Notes: generated from the sequence alone by a model not told the origin. DNA of 64,000 nt from Actinomadura luzonensis (GCF_022664455.2 NZ_JAKRKC020000001.1:868001-932000); one strand, 5' to 3'. Counted from the stretch's first letter, positions 49,481 to 58,301 are shown. Numbers and translations are program-made.

Positions 49481-49559
49481 ACCCCGTGCATAACCGGCAC
49501 AGCCGACGAGGAAACGGCCGAGGCCGCTCGGAGACGCGGGCCGAGGTCCTCTTGGAGGC

Positions 49560-49670
49560 ACGGGCGGAAGCCGCCCTGGAGACGGGCGGAAGCCGCCCGG
49601 GGGTACGGGCGGAGGCCCCCTGGGCACGGGCGGAGGCCCCCTGGAGACGGGCAGAAGCCCCCTGGGGGCG
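49560..49670. repeat. Five 21-24-bp degenerate tandem units
   Basis: Each unit begins ACGGGCGGAAGCC or ACGGGCGGAGGCC and ends CCCTGGAG or similar. They lie between the MFS start and the RecB-like gene stop. No spacers are present, so this is not a CRISPR array. Confidence 0.75.
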
Positions 49671-49711
49671 GGGGCCGGGGCGTTCCGGGGTGCGGGTGGG
49701 GGCGGTGGGGG

Positions 49712-50647
49712 TTACTCGGCGAGGCCGTCCCAGGGGTTGCGGTCGGGGGCGGCGGCCTGGCCCTCGGGGCAGTGGCGGCGGAAGTCGCACCACGAGCAGA
49801 TCGGCCCAGGGTTGGGCGGGAACAGGGCGTCGATCTCGGGCGGCACCGCCGCCGGGCCGACGGTCGGCCGCGGCCCCTGGCCCCTCGCGGCACGCCCCGC
49901 GCCGCGAGCGTCCTTGGGGCCGGAGGCGGCGACGGCGGCGCGGTAGCGGTCGTCGGCCTCGGCGGCCTCGCTCGCCATCTCCTCGGCGCGCCGCAGGTGC
50001 CGCGCCAGCGACTCGTCGGTGTGCCGCCACTGGACGATCTCGCCGGTGGGCAGGTGGTGCAGCTCGACCGCGTGGCACGGGGTGCGCAGCATGCCGGCGG
50101 CGGCCACCGCGTAGACGGCCAGGGCGAGCGAGCCCCGCGCGTCGTCCTGGGTGAGCGGCCGGCGGCCGGTCTTGTAGTCGACCACGACCAGCTCGTCACC
50201 GCGGCGGTCGAGCCGGTCGATGCGGCCCGACACGGCGATGACCTTGGTGCGGGTGGCGACCGTGCGCTCGACGCCGACCGGCTCGTCGGCCGGGTCTAAC
50301 GTCGTGACGTACCCGGAGACCAGGTCGCGGGCGCGCGCCAGCCAGCGGGCCGACTGCTCGGCGTCCTTGAAGCCCTCGGTGATCCACCCGTTGGTGAGCA
50401 GGACGGCCGCCGTGAGCGGGGTGCGCCGCTCGTACGGCTCCCGCCACCACCCCGCCAGCGCGTTGTGGACGCTCGCCCCGACGCTGTTGTGCGCCCAGGC
50501 GGGCCCTTTGGACGGCTGGGGCCGGTCGAGGTAGCTGAACCGGTAGCGGCGCCGGCAGTCGAGCCAGGCGTTCAACCGCGACGGCGTGCACGAGTAGAGC
50601 CGCCGCGGCATGTCCTCCAGCGGGAGCTGGCCCTGCACCGCGCTCAT
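49712..50647 (-). CDS. Stand-alone RecB-like PD-(D/E)XK nuclease with iron-sulfur cysteines
   Basis: This 311-residue protein starts TPSRLNAWLDCRRRYRFSYL (the usual first Cys), has SGRIDRLDRRGDELVVVDYK with the catalytic Asp and Lys, and ends with ICSWCDFRRHCPEG (C-x2-C-x5-C). This Cys layout matches AddB, AdnA and Cas4-type 4Fe-4S nucleases. It lacks a helicase part. Single-gene proteins of this type are common in actinomycetes and are assumed to act in DNA repair. ATG 50647 has GGAGGG about 12 nt upstream. It is 95 bp downstream of the MBL-fold gene. Confidence 0.9.
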   Translation of the reverse strand: MSAVQGQLPLEDMPRRLYSCTPSRLNAWLDCRRRYRFSYLDRPQPSKGPAWAHNSVGASVHNALAGWWREPYERRTPLTAAVLLTNGWITEGFKDAEQSARWLARARDLVSGYVTTLDPADEPVGVERTVATRTKVIAVSGRIDRLDRRGDELVVVDYKTGRRPLTQDDARGSLALAVYAVAAAGMLRTPCHAVELHHLPTGEIVQWRHTDESLARHLRRAEEMASEAAEADDRYRAAVAASGPKDARGAGRAARGQGPRPTVGPAAVPPEIDALFPPNPGPICSWCDFRRHCPEGQAAAPDRNPWDGLAE

Positions 50648-50742
50648 CCGGCCCCGCCTCCCTCCGCGGCGCCTCCCTGCACGACGGCGTCCGGCGTGGC
50701 GCCTTCCTGTGCGGCGCCTGGCACTGCGACGGGCCCGGTCAC

Positions 50743-51462
50743 CTACTCGTCGCCCGAGCCGAGCTTGATCCCGGAGATCCTGGTGCCGTCGGTGAGCGGG
50801 CCGTCGTCCTCGCCGCCCTCGGTCTCGGTGCGGGTCAGCGAGCCCGACACCCAGTCGTCGAAGTGCGGCTCGAGGTCGCCGACCGTGACCTCGTCGCCGT
50901 GGGCGGCCAGCACCCGCGTCTCGGGCGGCAGCGTGAACAGCCGCCCGCCGATCGAGGTGAGCTGGTCGGCGAGCGCCGGGTATTCGCCGCCCAGCTTGCC
51001 GGGCCCGTCGGCCTGCAGGGCCTTGCCGGTGAACACGGCCCCGAGCGCCTCGCAGTAGAGCGACACGCCGCCCGGGGTGACGCCCGGCGTCTCCATGACG
51101 TCGAGCTGGACGTCGGCCACCTCGAAGACGCCGTCGTCCTCCATGTCGATGTCGGGCCAGGTCTCGGACCAGGTCTCCCGCCACAGGGGCTTGTCCTTGG
51201 GGTGCAGGGCCACGACGGCCTCGTCCCTGCTGGCCACCTCGATGGCCGCGGAGACGTGGTCGGGCAGGCCCGCCGTGCAGATGACGGCCAGCACCTCGCG
51301 CTCGCCCACCTGCTCCATGATCTTCTCGGCGTCACGGGACGGGTCGATGACGATCACCTCGTCGTCGTCGCCTATGACCCAGGTGTTGTTCTCGACCTTG
51401 TGCTCGGTGCCGTCGAGGTCGACGACGCCCTCGGTCACCACTCGCTCGATACGCGCTGTCAC
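50743..51462 (-). CDS. Degenerate metallo-beta-lactamase-fold protein (probable pseudoenzyme)
   Basis: This 239-residue protein has the full glyoxalase-II-like MBL layout (RVVTEGVVDLDGTEHKVENN at the start, LAAHGDEVTVGDLEPHFDDW near the end). Yet the metal ligands are mostly lost. The HxHxDH site reads TAGLPDH (Ala64 and Leu66 for His), the second His motif TPGHTPG reads TPGVTPG (Val128), and the bridging Asp in TGD is Lys147. Asp68, His69 and His188 remain. The fold is intact, without frameshift, so a non-catalytic or altered role is likely. The C-terminal 30 residues are acidic and extra. Confidence 0.85.
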   Translation of the reverse strand: MTARIERVVTEGVVDLDGTEHKVENNTWVIGDDDEVIVIDPSRDAEKIMEQVGEREVLAVICTAGLPDHVSAAIEVASRDEAVVALHPKDKPLWRETWSETWPDIDMEDDGVFEVADVQLDVMETPGVTPGGVSLYCEALGAVFTGKALQADGPGKLGGEYPALADQLTSIGGRLFTLPPETRVLAAHGDEVTVGDLEPHFDDWVSGSLTRTETEGGEDDGPLTDGTRISGIKLGSGDE

Positions 51463-51514
51463 GCCTCCGAACTCTAGCCCGTCTGCCTGACAGCGCGAAT
51501 CGCCTTCGCGTGTC

Positions 51515-52141
51515 CTAGTCCTCTAGGCGCGGCGAGAACGCGCCGAAGGGCACGTCGAGCTCGTGGTCGCGGGCGTCGATCAGCGACAGCTCGGCCAGCG
51601 CGATCATGCAGCCGGCGTCGGCCGGCCAGCAGATCGTCCACAGCCAGTTGCCCATCGCCTCGCCCGCGTAGACCGCCCGGTCGCTCTCGCCGTTCACGCA
51701 CCACAGCGGGGCGGGGTGCCCGGCCACCTCGATCTTGGCGTTCGGCGGGCCCGCGTCGAACCCGTTGCCGGGGTCGGGGCCGTCCAGGCCGGAGAAGGCG
51801 GCGCCGAGCCCGATGCCCGGCTCCTCGGCGATGATCAGCAGGTCGGCCGGCCCCTCCATCAGCGACGGCCCGGTGAGCGCGACCACGCTGGCGCGGGCGC
51901 CGCTGCGCTGGTCGCCCACCTCGGCGAAGCCGGTGACCAGCCAGCCCGCGGGCAGCGGCCACGGCAGCCAGACGGGCACCACCGAGCTCTTGCGCATCGC
52001 CTCCAGGGCCTCGCCGGTCGGCGGCCGCGGCGGCTGGTACGGCAGAACGTCGCCGTGCGTGCCGCATCGGTACGCGCTGGACCAGGCGCTCGGGCCGTGA
52101 AGCGGACCAAAACACCGTGGGCAGGTTGGAGACGCTCTCAC
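51515..52141 (-). CDS. DUF6758 family protein
   Basis: This 208-residue protein has an N-terminal zinc-ribbon-like CPRCFGPLHGPSAWSSAYRC, then VPVWLPWPLPAGWLVTGFAE, LLIIAEEPGIGLGAAFSGLD and a terminal FGAFSPRLED. It matches the actinobacterial family I know as DUF6758. GTG 52141 is chosen since relatives start a few residues before the CPxC; a GTG at 52189 would add 16 residues. A 14-bp imperfect hairpin overlaps the start. It lies next to the Nudix gene, from which it diverges. Confidence 0.78.
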   Translation of the reverse strand: MRASPTCPRCFGPLHGPSAWSSAYRCGTHGDVLPYQPPRPPTGEALEAMRKSSVVPVWLPWPLPAGWLVTGFAEVGDQRSGARASVVALTGPSLMEGPADLLIIAEEPGIGLGAAFSGLDGPDPGNGFDAGPPNAKIEVAGHPAPLWCVNGESDRAVYAGEAMGNWLWTICWPADAGCMIALAELSLIDARDHELDVPFGAFSPRLED

Positions 52142-52155
52142 ACCTACCCACGGTG
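52113..52155. repeat. Inverted repeat over the DUF6758 start codon
   Basis: CACCGTGGGCAGGT (52113-52126) and ACCTACCCACGGTG (52142-52155) pair over 13 of 14 positions across a 15-nt loop. The right arm abuts the GTG start at 52141-52139, so a folded mRNA could mask initiation. Confidence 0.6.
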
Positions 52156-52215
52156 CTTTCTCGGGTGCTGCCCCGTCAAGACCGCTCACCGTTATCCCGT
52201 CGTAATCTTGGTCAG

Positions 52216-52611
52216 GTGCGGGTAAATTGTGTCGGCGCGATCATCATGGACGCCGCCGGGCGGCTCCTGCTCGTGAAGCGGGGGCACCCGCCCGGCATGG
52301 GCCTGTGGTCGGTCCCCGGAGGCCGCCTGGAGGCCGGCGAGAGCGACGAGGCGGGCCTGCGGCGCGAGGTCCTGGAGGAGACCGGCCTGCGCGTCGAGGT
52401 GGGCGCGCTGGCCGGCCTGGTCGAGCGGCCGGGGCCGGGCGGCGTCACGTACGTGATCCGCGACTACCTCGCCACCGTGACCGGCGGCACGGCGGCGGCC
52501 GGTGACGACGCCGCCGAGCTGCGCTGGTGCGCGCCCGGCGACCTCGCCCGGCTGCCGCTCACCGAGGGCCTGCTCGACGCCCTCACCGGCTGGGGGGTGC
52601 TACCGGCTTGA
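52216..52611 (+). CDS. Nudix hydrolase, ADP-ribose pyrophosphatase-like
   Basis: This 131-residue compact Nudix protein has a textbook box in GGRLEAGESDEAGLRREVLEETGL, whose key residues are Gly, Glu, the REx2EE core and the final Gly-Leu. It begins VRVNCVGAIIMDAAGRLLLV. GTG 52216 lies 7 nt after TAATCT and lacks a ribosome binding site, suggesting a leaderless transcript. The 3' end overlaps the convergent beta-propeller gene by 12 bp. The substrate is not determinable. Confidence 0.9.
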   Translation: MRVNCVGAIIMDAAGRLLLVKRGHPPGMGLWSVPGGRLEAGESDEAGLRREVLEETGLRVEVGALAGLVERPGPGGVTYVIRDYLATVTGGTAAAGDDAAELRWCAPGDLARLPLTEGLLDALTGWGVLPA

Positions 52612-55600
52612 GGTGAGGCTGGAGGTCCACAGGATGAGGTGGTCGGCGTCGTACGTGGTGGACCGGCCGAGCGCCACCACCTCCGACCCCGACACCGCCA
52701 CGGCGGTGAGCCACTGCGCCCCCGGGCCGGCCAGCCGGTCCTTGGTGAGCGACATGCGGTTCCAGGTGAGGCCGTCCTGCGAGGTCCAGGCCGCGCTGTC
52801 GCCCTCGCCCGGCACGCCGTGCCAGCCGACCGCCACCAGGCCCTCGGCGGCGGCCGCCAGGTCGTACACCGCCGCCGCCTGGTCGGCGGGCAGCCAGGAC
52901 GTCTCCCAGCTCTCGCCGTCGTCGGCGGAGACGGCGGCGAAGGCGCGGCGGGAGCCGCCGACCTGCGCCGTGCCCATCGCCACCAGCTTGTCCTGGTAGA
53001 CGGTGATCCGGCGGAGCCCGGCCGACGTGGCGCCCGGCGGGGTCACGCGGGGGCGGGAGCTCCAGTTGAGCCCGTCCTCGGAGTACCAGACGACGCTGTT
53101 CTCCCGGTCGGCCGGCCCGGCGCCGCCCACCGCCACGAACCCGTCCGCCGTCGCCGCCACGTCGTGCACCCGCACGCCGGAGCCGCCCTGCGGCAGCTTC
53201 TTCGAGCGGGTGAACTTGCGCAGGTCGGCGGTGAACCACACGGCCGCGCCGCCGCCGCCCGCCTGGTCGGTGTCCTGCCCGGCCAGCACGTAGCCCTTCT
53301 TGCCGGCGGCGACCACCTGCGTCTCCAGCGCCGGGTGGTCGGGGCGGCGGGACAGGTCGCCGGTCGCGTTGACCCGCCGCCAGCTCTCGCCGTCGGAGGA
53401 GGTCACGAGCAGGGGGTCGGTGACGCCGACGTTGGTCTCCGTGCCGCCGACCGCGAGCCAGCCGCGCGCGCCGTGGGCCACGTCGTCGAGGCGCTGACGG
53501 CCGGGGCCGCCGAGGCTCATGGACTTCCAGCTCGCCCAGTCCTTGATCGTCCACAGGCCGGCGTCGCCCGAGGCCGAGCCGACGGCCACGTACCGGCCGC
53601 CGAAGCTGGTCAGGGCGCTGGTCTCGCGGGCGATGCGGGTCAGGCCCTCGACGCCGCCGAGCGGCACGCGGGCGGCCTGCCCGCGGGCCGGCGCGGACAT
53701 CAGCACGATCTCGTTGTCCACGTCGGAGGCCGCCTGGTCGCCGCCGGCGAACAGGGTGCCACCGTCGGAGATGGTGAAGCCGCGCAGGGTGGCGTTCGGC
53801 AGGTTGCCGAGGTCGGCCCGCTTGGCCCACTCCTTGCCGTCGGACGTGGTCAGCACGGCGTAGCGACCGAGCCCGGCCTGCGCGACCGCCGCCACGCCCG
53901 TCCGGTAGGAGACCAGCGACTCCACGCCGACGCTCTCGCCGCTGAGGCCGCTGATCGAGCCGCACTGCGACCAGTCGTCGCCGCTCGCGGAGCAGTAGAC
54001 GCGGACGTCGCCCTCGATCGTGCGCTGGCGCGTCGGCACCAGCACGAACCGCTTGGGCAGCACGCCCAGCGTCCCCGCGCGGGGCATGGCCTCCGGGAGC
54101 AGGAAGTCCGTGACCTGCCAGGTGCGCCCGCCGTCGGCCGACCGGACAACCCGCGAACCCTCGCCCTCCGCGGGTTGCCCGATGGCCACGACGGTGTCGC
54201 CCTTGGCGACCACGGCCTTGATCTCCCGGATCTGCAGGCCCGTCGTCCCGACCCGGTCCCAGGCGCGGCCGTCGGCCGAGTGCCACGCCGCGGGGCCGGG
54301 AGCGCCGTCGTCCCCGGTGGTGGTGCCGACCGCGACGAAGCCCGACGCGGTGCGCGCGATGTCGGCGATCTGGTCGCCGACCCGAAACGCGGTCAGGGCG
54401 GTGGCGGGGACGGCGTCCCAGCTGAAGCCGTCGGTGCTGGTCCACAGGCCGCGCGCGCCGGTGCGGAGGTCGTCGCCGCTGGCCAGCCAGCGCCCGCCGC
54501 CGCCCACCACGCGCTGCACCGTGGGCGTGGAGGCGCCGTTGACCTGGCCGAGCTGCCACGTCTTGCCGCCGTCGGGGGAGAACAGGAACAGCGGGCGCGG
54601 CGTCGGGTCGGTGATGTCGCTGCCGACGGCGACGACCGCGCGGCCGACCGAGGCCATGTCGTTGAGCTTCTGGTTGACACCGTCGCCGGCGGCGGGGACG
54701 GTGAACAGCTCGTCGCCGGAGCGGCCGGTGCCCGCCTCCAGGCGCAGGCCCTGCGGCTCCTCGCCGGCCCACTGCCAGACGAGCACCCCGGTGGCCACCA
54801 GCAGGGCGGCGGCGACGGTGAGGACGACCGGCGTGGCGCGGCTGCCCCGGCGGACCGGGCTGGACCTGCGGACGGCGGCCGGGGCCGGGCCGCGGTGGTG
54901 GCGGCCGCTCGAACCCTGGGGGCGGGCCGGGCCGCTGGCGACCAGCAGGTCGGGGCGGGTGGGGCGGCCGGCGGGGGGCCGGCCGACGCGCCGCACCTCG
55001 GGCTCGCCATCGCCGCCCTGCCCGTCCTCGCGGCGCTGCCCGCCCTCGCCGCCCTGCCCGTCCTCGTGACGCGGCCTGTCCTCGTGACGCGGCCTGTCCT
55101 CGCGGCGCTGCCCGTCCTCGCCGTCCCGGGTCGCCCTGCCGGCGGGGTCCTCGGGGGCGGCGGTGCCGTCGGCCGGGACCACCAGCCGGTACGGGACGGT
55201 GGACGCGTCCCGGCGGGTGACCTCCTCGGCCTCCTGCCCGGCCTCCTCGGCGCGGGCCCCGCCCTGGTCCTGCCGCACGGGCTCCTGGTCCGGCGGAACC
55301 GGCTCCTCCGGCCGGCGCGTCTCCTGCGCGGGCCGGTGGGTCTCGGGCGGCGTCCTCGGCGGGCCGCTGGCCACGAGCTTGTCGGGCCGGTTGACGATCC
55401 TGCGCGGCCGGCGGCGCGGCTCGGCCTCGGGCTCGGCGGTCGGCGAGCTGTAGGGCCGGCGCCCCTTGGGCGGCTCCGGCGGCTCGTCGCCGGGGACGGG
55501 CGCCGCGAAGGGCGGCATCCCCCATGGTGACGTCAGGGGTAAGCCCCTGGCCCGGTCGTCGGTGGGGCCGGGCGGGGAGTGGCTGATCCTCGGCTCTGGA

Positions 55601-55686
55601 GAAGAGTGCGGGTCGGACGCCCCCTCGGGCCGGGGGTCGTCGTCACCGGGCGGTCGCCGTGGCGGTTCGCTGGGGCCGGAGGCCAC
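52600..55686 (-). CDS. Membrane-anchored extracellular beta-propeller with Asp-box (BNR-like) repeats
   Basis: This is a 1028-residue protein. Residues 1-285 are disordered, rich in Pro, Arg, Glu and Gly, with short repeats (REDRPRHEDRPRHEDGQ, and RPDKLVASGPPR vs RPDLLVASGPAR). One membrane helix follows (TPVVLTVAAALLVATGVLVW, about 287-306). The remaining 700 residues hold about nine SxDGxxW units (FSPDGGKTW, STDGFSW, SADGRAW, SADGGRTW, SSDGESW, SEDGLNW, SQDGLTW and others), the Asp-box of sialidase-like propellers. No sialidase Arg triad is evident, so this may be a binding scaffold. GTG 55686 has AGGAGG at 8-9 nt. Confidence 0.85.
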   Translation of the reverse strand: MASGPSEPPRRPPGDDDPRPEGASDPHSSPEPRISHSPPGPTDDRARGLPLTSPWGMPPFAAPVPGDEPPEPPKGRRPYSSPTAEPEAEPRRRPRRIVNRPDKLVASGPPRTPPETHRPAQETRRPEEPVPPDQEPVRQDQGGARAEEAGQEAEEVTRRDASTVPYRLVVPADGTAAPEDPAGRATRDGEDGQRREDRPRHEDRPRHEDGQGGEGGQRREDGQGGDGEPEVRRVGRPPAGRPTRPDLLVASGPARPQGSSGRHHRGPAPAAVRRSSPVRRGSRATPVVLTVAAALLVATGVLVWQWAGEEPQGLRLEAGTGRSGDELFTVPAAGDGVNQKLNDMASVGRAVVAVGSDITDPTPRPLFLFSPDGGKTWQLGQVNGASTPTVQRVVGGGGRWLASGDDLRTGARGLWTSTDGFSWDAVPATALTAFRVGDQIADIARTASGFVAVGTTTGDDGAPGPAAWHSADGRAWDRVGTTGLQIREIKAVVAKGDTVVAIGQPAEGEGSRVVRSADGGRTWQVTDFLLPEAMPRAGTLGVLPKRFVLVPTRQRTIEGDVRVYCSASGDDWSQCGSISGLSGESVGVESLVSYRTGVAAVAQAGLGRYAVLTTSDGKEWAKRADLGNLPNATLRGFTISDGGTLFAGGDQAASDVDNEIVLMSAPARGQAARVPLGGVEGLTRIARETSALTSFGGRYVAVGSASGDAGLWTIKDWASWKSMSLGGPGRQRLDDVAHGARGWLAVGGTETNVGVTDPLLVTSSDGESWRRVNATGDLSRRPDHPALETQVVAAGKKGYVLAGQDTDQAGGGGAAVWFTADLRKFTRSKKLPQGGSGVRVHDVAATADGFVAVGGAGPADRENSVVWYSEDGLNWSSRPRVTPPGATSAGLRRITVYQDKLVAMGTAQVGGSRRAFAAVSADDGESWETSWLPADQAAAVYDLAAAAEGLVAVGWHGVPGEGDSAAWTSQDGLTWNRMSLTKDRLAGPGAQWLTAVAVSGSEVVALGRSTTYDADHLILWTSSLTSSR

Positions 55687-55947
55687 GCGCCGTACCTCCT
55701 AGTCGAACTAGTCGTACGGGAACGGTCACCGTACGGGACCGTTCCAGGAAGGATGTCCGTCCTTATGCGCTTATTTCGAGCTTCTCTGTTCTCACCCGAC
55801 GAAGTATCACACGCGCCAACCCTTACCCCGCCGGACCGAAACGATCACCTCCGGGAGACCCTCGCCGTCCCACAGGAACCAGAGCAGCACGAATGAGCGC
55901 GGATGGCGAGACCTCTCTAGCGAGATTCCCCGAACCTCTGGCCTGAT

Positions 55948-56940
55948 TTATCCAGAAATAGTGGCTATTGACCGCTTTTTGGCCAGATACAAAACGCCGA
56001 ATCCGTACACCAGGAATTGCACCGCCGTCCCCGTCAGCGACTGCCAGGGCACCGCCACCTCGCTCTGGTTCAGCGACTCCTGAAGGTCGCCCGCCGCCGC
56101 GCTCAGCCCGAACGCCAGCACGTTGTTCAGCACGTGCAGCGCGATCGCCGCCTCCAGCCCGCCGGTGCGCACCGACAGCCAGCCCATCACCGCGCCGAAG
56201 GCGAACACGTCGGCCAGCCCCAGCCACGAGTAGCCGTGCAGCGAGGCGAACAGCGCGGACCCGATCACGATGCCCCACACCGGGTTGCGCACGTGCGCCC
56301 CGACCGCCTGGAGGAACCAGCCGCGGAAGACGTACTCCTCGGCCGCGGCCTGGAACGGCACCAGCAGCAGGATCACCACGAACACCGGCAGGAAGGCACC
56401 CCAGCCGACCCAGTCCACCATGTCGGCGTCGGCCCCGGTCAGGGTCAGCGCCAGCCACTGCGCGGCCTGACCCAGCAGCAGCGCCACCACCGCGAGCGCC
56501 GCGCACCGGGCCATCCAGGCCCAGCGCAGCCGCCCCGCGACGGACGACAGCGTGCCCGGCCGGCGCCGCTGCACCAGCGCCGCCGTGCCGATCACCAGCA
56601 GCAGCACCGGCGCGATGGACATCAGCGTCATGCCGAGCCCGAACGGCGTGCCCTCCGGCAGCCCGGTGGCCGGGTCCACCGGCGAGGGCAGGCCGAGCAG
56701 GGCCGCGACCAGCACGCACCCGGCGACCACCACGAAGCCGATGACGAAGAACCCCACCGCGATCAGCAGCGTGCCGGTGATCGAGCGCCAGGGCCGGGTG
56801 GCCTCGTTCCTCGCGAGATGGTCGAAGCGGGCGCCCCCGGGCGTCGGCAGGAACCAGGACCGCTGCGGCGGCACGGGCGGGTACGGATATTGTGGCTGCG
56901 GCGGGTACGGGCCCCCGTACGGCCCAGGGTTGTCCTGCAT
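55948..56940 (-). CDS. CPBP-family intramembrane metalloprotease
   Basis: This 330-residue protein has a Pro/Tyr/Gln-rich N-terminus (MQDNPGPYGGPYPPQPQYPY) and then about eight membrane segments. The CPBP/Abi motifs are intact: EEYVFRGWFLQ, LFASLHGYSW and AIALHVLNNVLAF, supplying Glu-Glu, Arg, His and His/Asn. Such glutamic-type proteases cleave within membranes; roles include bacteriocin immunity and protein processing. ATG 56940 is close behind GGAGGG; an in-frame GTG at 56976 may be the true start. It diverges from the secreted protein at 57040. Confidence 0.88.
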   Translation of the reverse strand: MQDNPGPYGGPYPPQPQYPYPPVPPQRSWFLPTPGGARFDHLARNEATRPWRSITGTLLIAVGFFVIGFVVVAGCVLVAALLGLPSPVDPATGLPEGTPFGLGMTLMSIAPVLLLVIGTAALVQRRRPGTLSSVAGRLRWAWMARCAALAVVALLLGQAAQWLALTLTGADADMVDWVGWGAFLPVFVVILLLVPFQAAAEEYVFRGWFLQAVGAHVRNPVWGIVIGSALFASLHGYSWLGLADVFAFGAVMGWLSVRTGGLEAAIALHVLNNVLAFGLSAAAGDLQESLNQSEVAVPWQSLTGTAVQFLVYGFGVLYLAKKRSIATISG

Positions 56941-57039
56941 CCCTCCATTCTGTCCACCTGATGCGCAATAGTTCACAGACGGATCGCTGTTTTAGGCGGA
57001 TGCTCTCAGTCGTAGGCACTTCGACCCTGGGAGCAGTCC

Positions 57040-57759
57040 ATGTCAAGGCTGGGACCTGTCATCACCCTCGCGGCGGGAGCCGTGCTCGCCGCGGGGCTCG
57101 GTGTCGCCAGCGTCAACGTGACACCGGCGGCGAACACCGCGGCCGGCGGCGGCACCGTCACCGAGGCGCCCGCCGCCCCGGAAGAGAGCACCCCGCCCGC
57201 GGAGAGCACCGAACCCGCGGAGCGGAACACCGCCTCCCCCGAGCGGACCGAGGCGGACGACAAGATCGGCAAGGCCGACTACGGCGGCTACGTCAAGGGC
57301 AACGGCGGCCTCATCGCCATCTCGATCAGGAGCGGCAAGGCCGTCGGCTACTTCTGCGACGGCCGGGCCGAGGCGTGGTTCAAGGGCAGCCAGTCGGGCG
57401 ACTCGGTCAGCCTGACGGGCGTCAGGAACGGCAAGGTCACCGCCGCGCTCGGCGGCGGCAAGGCCACCGGGCAGCTCGCGCTCGGCGGCCGCAAGTGGAG
57501 CTTCGTCGCCGCCGCCGTGCGCAAGCCGTCCGGCCTGTACCGGGCCACCGCGCTGGTGCGCGGCGCCCAGTACCGCGCCGGCTGGATCCGGCTGAAGAAC
57601 CCGGACGGCAGCTACACCTCGGTCGGCGCCGCCGTCGAGGGCGACAACCCCGTGCCGGTGCCCAAGCTGAACGCCGACGAGCCGACCGCCCCGCTGACGG
57701 TGGACGGCACCACGATCTACCCGAAGGACGTCGACGGTTTCATCCAGGAGATGTCATGA
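57040..57759 (+). CDS. Secreted protein of unknown function, partner of DUF6529
   Basis: This 239-residue protein has a signal peptide (MSRLGPVITLAAGAVLAAGL to about residue 30) and a Pro/Thr/Glu linker (EAPAAPEESTPPAESTEPAE), followed by a beta-rich domain with repeated strands (YVKGNGGLIAISIRSGKAVG, VTAALGGGKATGQLALGG, GWIRLKNPDGSYTSVG). It ends in IYPKDVDGFIQEMS and has no recognised family. ATG 57040 has GGGAG at 7 nt. Its stop overlaps the next start (ATGA), so secretion of this protein and the membrane protein DUF6529 are linked. Confidence 0.75.
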   Translation: MSRLGPVITLAAGAVLAAGLGVASVNVTPAANTAAGGGTVTEAPAAPEESTPPAESTEPAERNTASPERTEADDKIGKADYGGYVKGNGGLIAISIRSGKAVGYFCDGRAEAWFKGSQSGDSVSLTGVRNGKVTAALGGGKATGQLALGGRKWSFVAAAVRKPSGLYRATALVRGAQYRAGWIRLKNPDGSYTSVGAAVEGDNPVPVPKLNADEPTAPLTVDGTTIYPKDVDGFIQEMS

Positions 57760-58301
57760 CCGCCATCCACCGGCCGCCCGCGCGCGGCCTGACCCCGTTG
57801 CTGGTGCCGCTGCTGCTCGGCGGCCTCGTGGTGCTCGCGCTCGGCGTGTACGGCCGCGCCCACACCCCCACCGGCCACGCCGTGGGCGTCGCCGGCTTCT
57901 CCGCCGCGCTGCCGATGAAGGCCTGGCTGACCACGGGCGCGCTGGTGCTGGCGGTCGTGCAGGTGGTCTCGGCGCTGTCGATGTGGGGCAAGCTCGGGAT
58001 CGCGATCCCGCCCGCCGTGCACCGCTGGTCGGGGCGGCTGGCGTTCCTGCTCACGATCCCGGTCGCCTTCCACTGCCTGTACGCCCTCGGCCTCCAGTAC
58101 GACGTGCCCCGCGTGCTCGCGCACTCCCTGCTTGGGTGCTTCTTCTACGGCGTGTTCACCGCGAAGATGCTGGCCCTGCCCAAACGGGACACGCCGGGCT
58201 GGACGCTGCCGGTGCTCGGCGGGCTCGCGTTCACCGCGCTGGTCGGGCTGTGGCTGACCTCGGCGTTCTGGTTCTTCACCGCCGTGGGCGTCAAGGTGTG
58301 A
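57756..58301 (+). CDS. DUF6529 membrane protein (cytochrome-b-like helices)
   Basis: This 181-residue protein has five hydrophobic segments. Conserved-looking His residues sit in helices (PPAVHRWSGRLAFLLTIPVA, FHCLYALGLQ, LAHSLLGCFFYGVFTAKML), as in haem-b ferric-reductase-like or b561-like proteins. ATG 57756 overlaps the previous stop. I place it in DUF6529 from memory; haem binding is inferred from His spacing alone. A two-gene redox unit with the secreted partner is plausible. The 3' end overlaps the convergent lyase by 11 bp. Confidence 0.78.
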   Translation: MTAIHRPPARGLTPLLVPLLLGGLVVLALGVYGRAHTPTGHAVGVAGFSAALPMKAWLTTGALVLAVVQVVSALSMWGKLGIAIPPAVHRWSGRLAFLLTIPVAFHCLYALGLQYDVPRVLAHSLLGCFFYGVFTAKMLALPKRDTPGWTLPVLGGLAFTALVGLWLTSAFWFFTAVGVKV

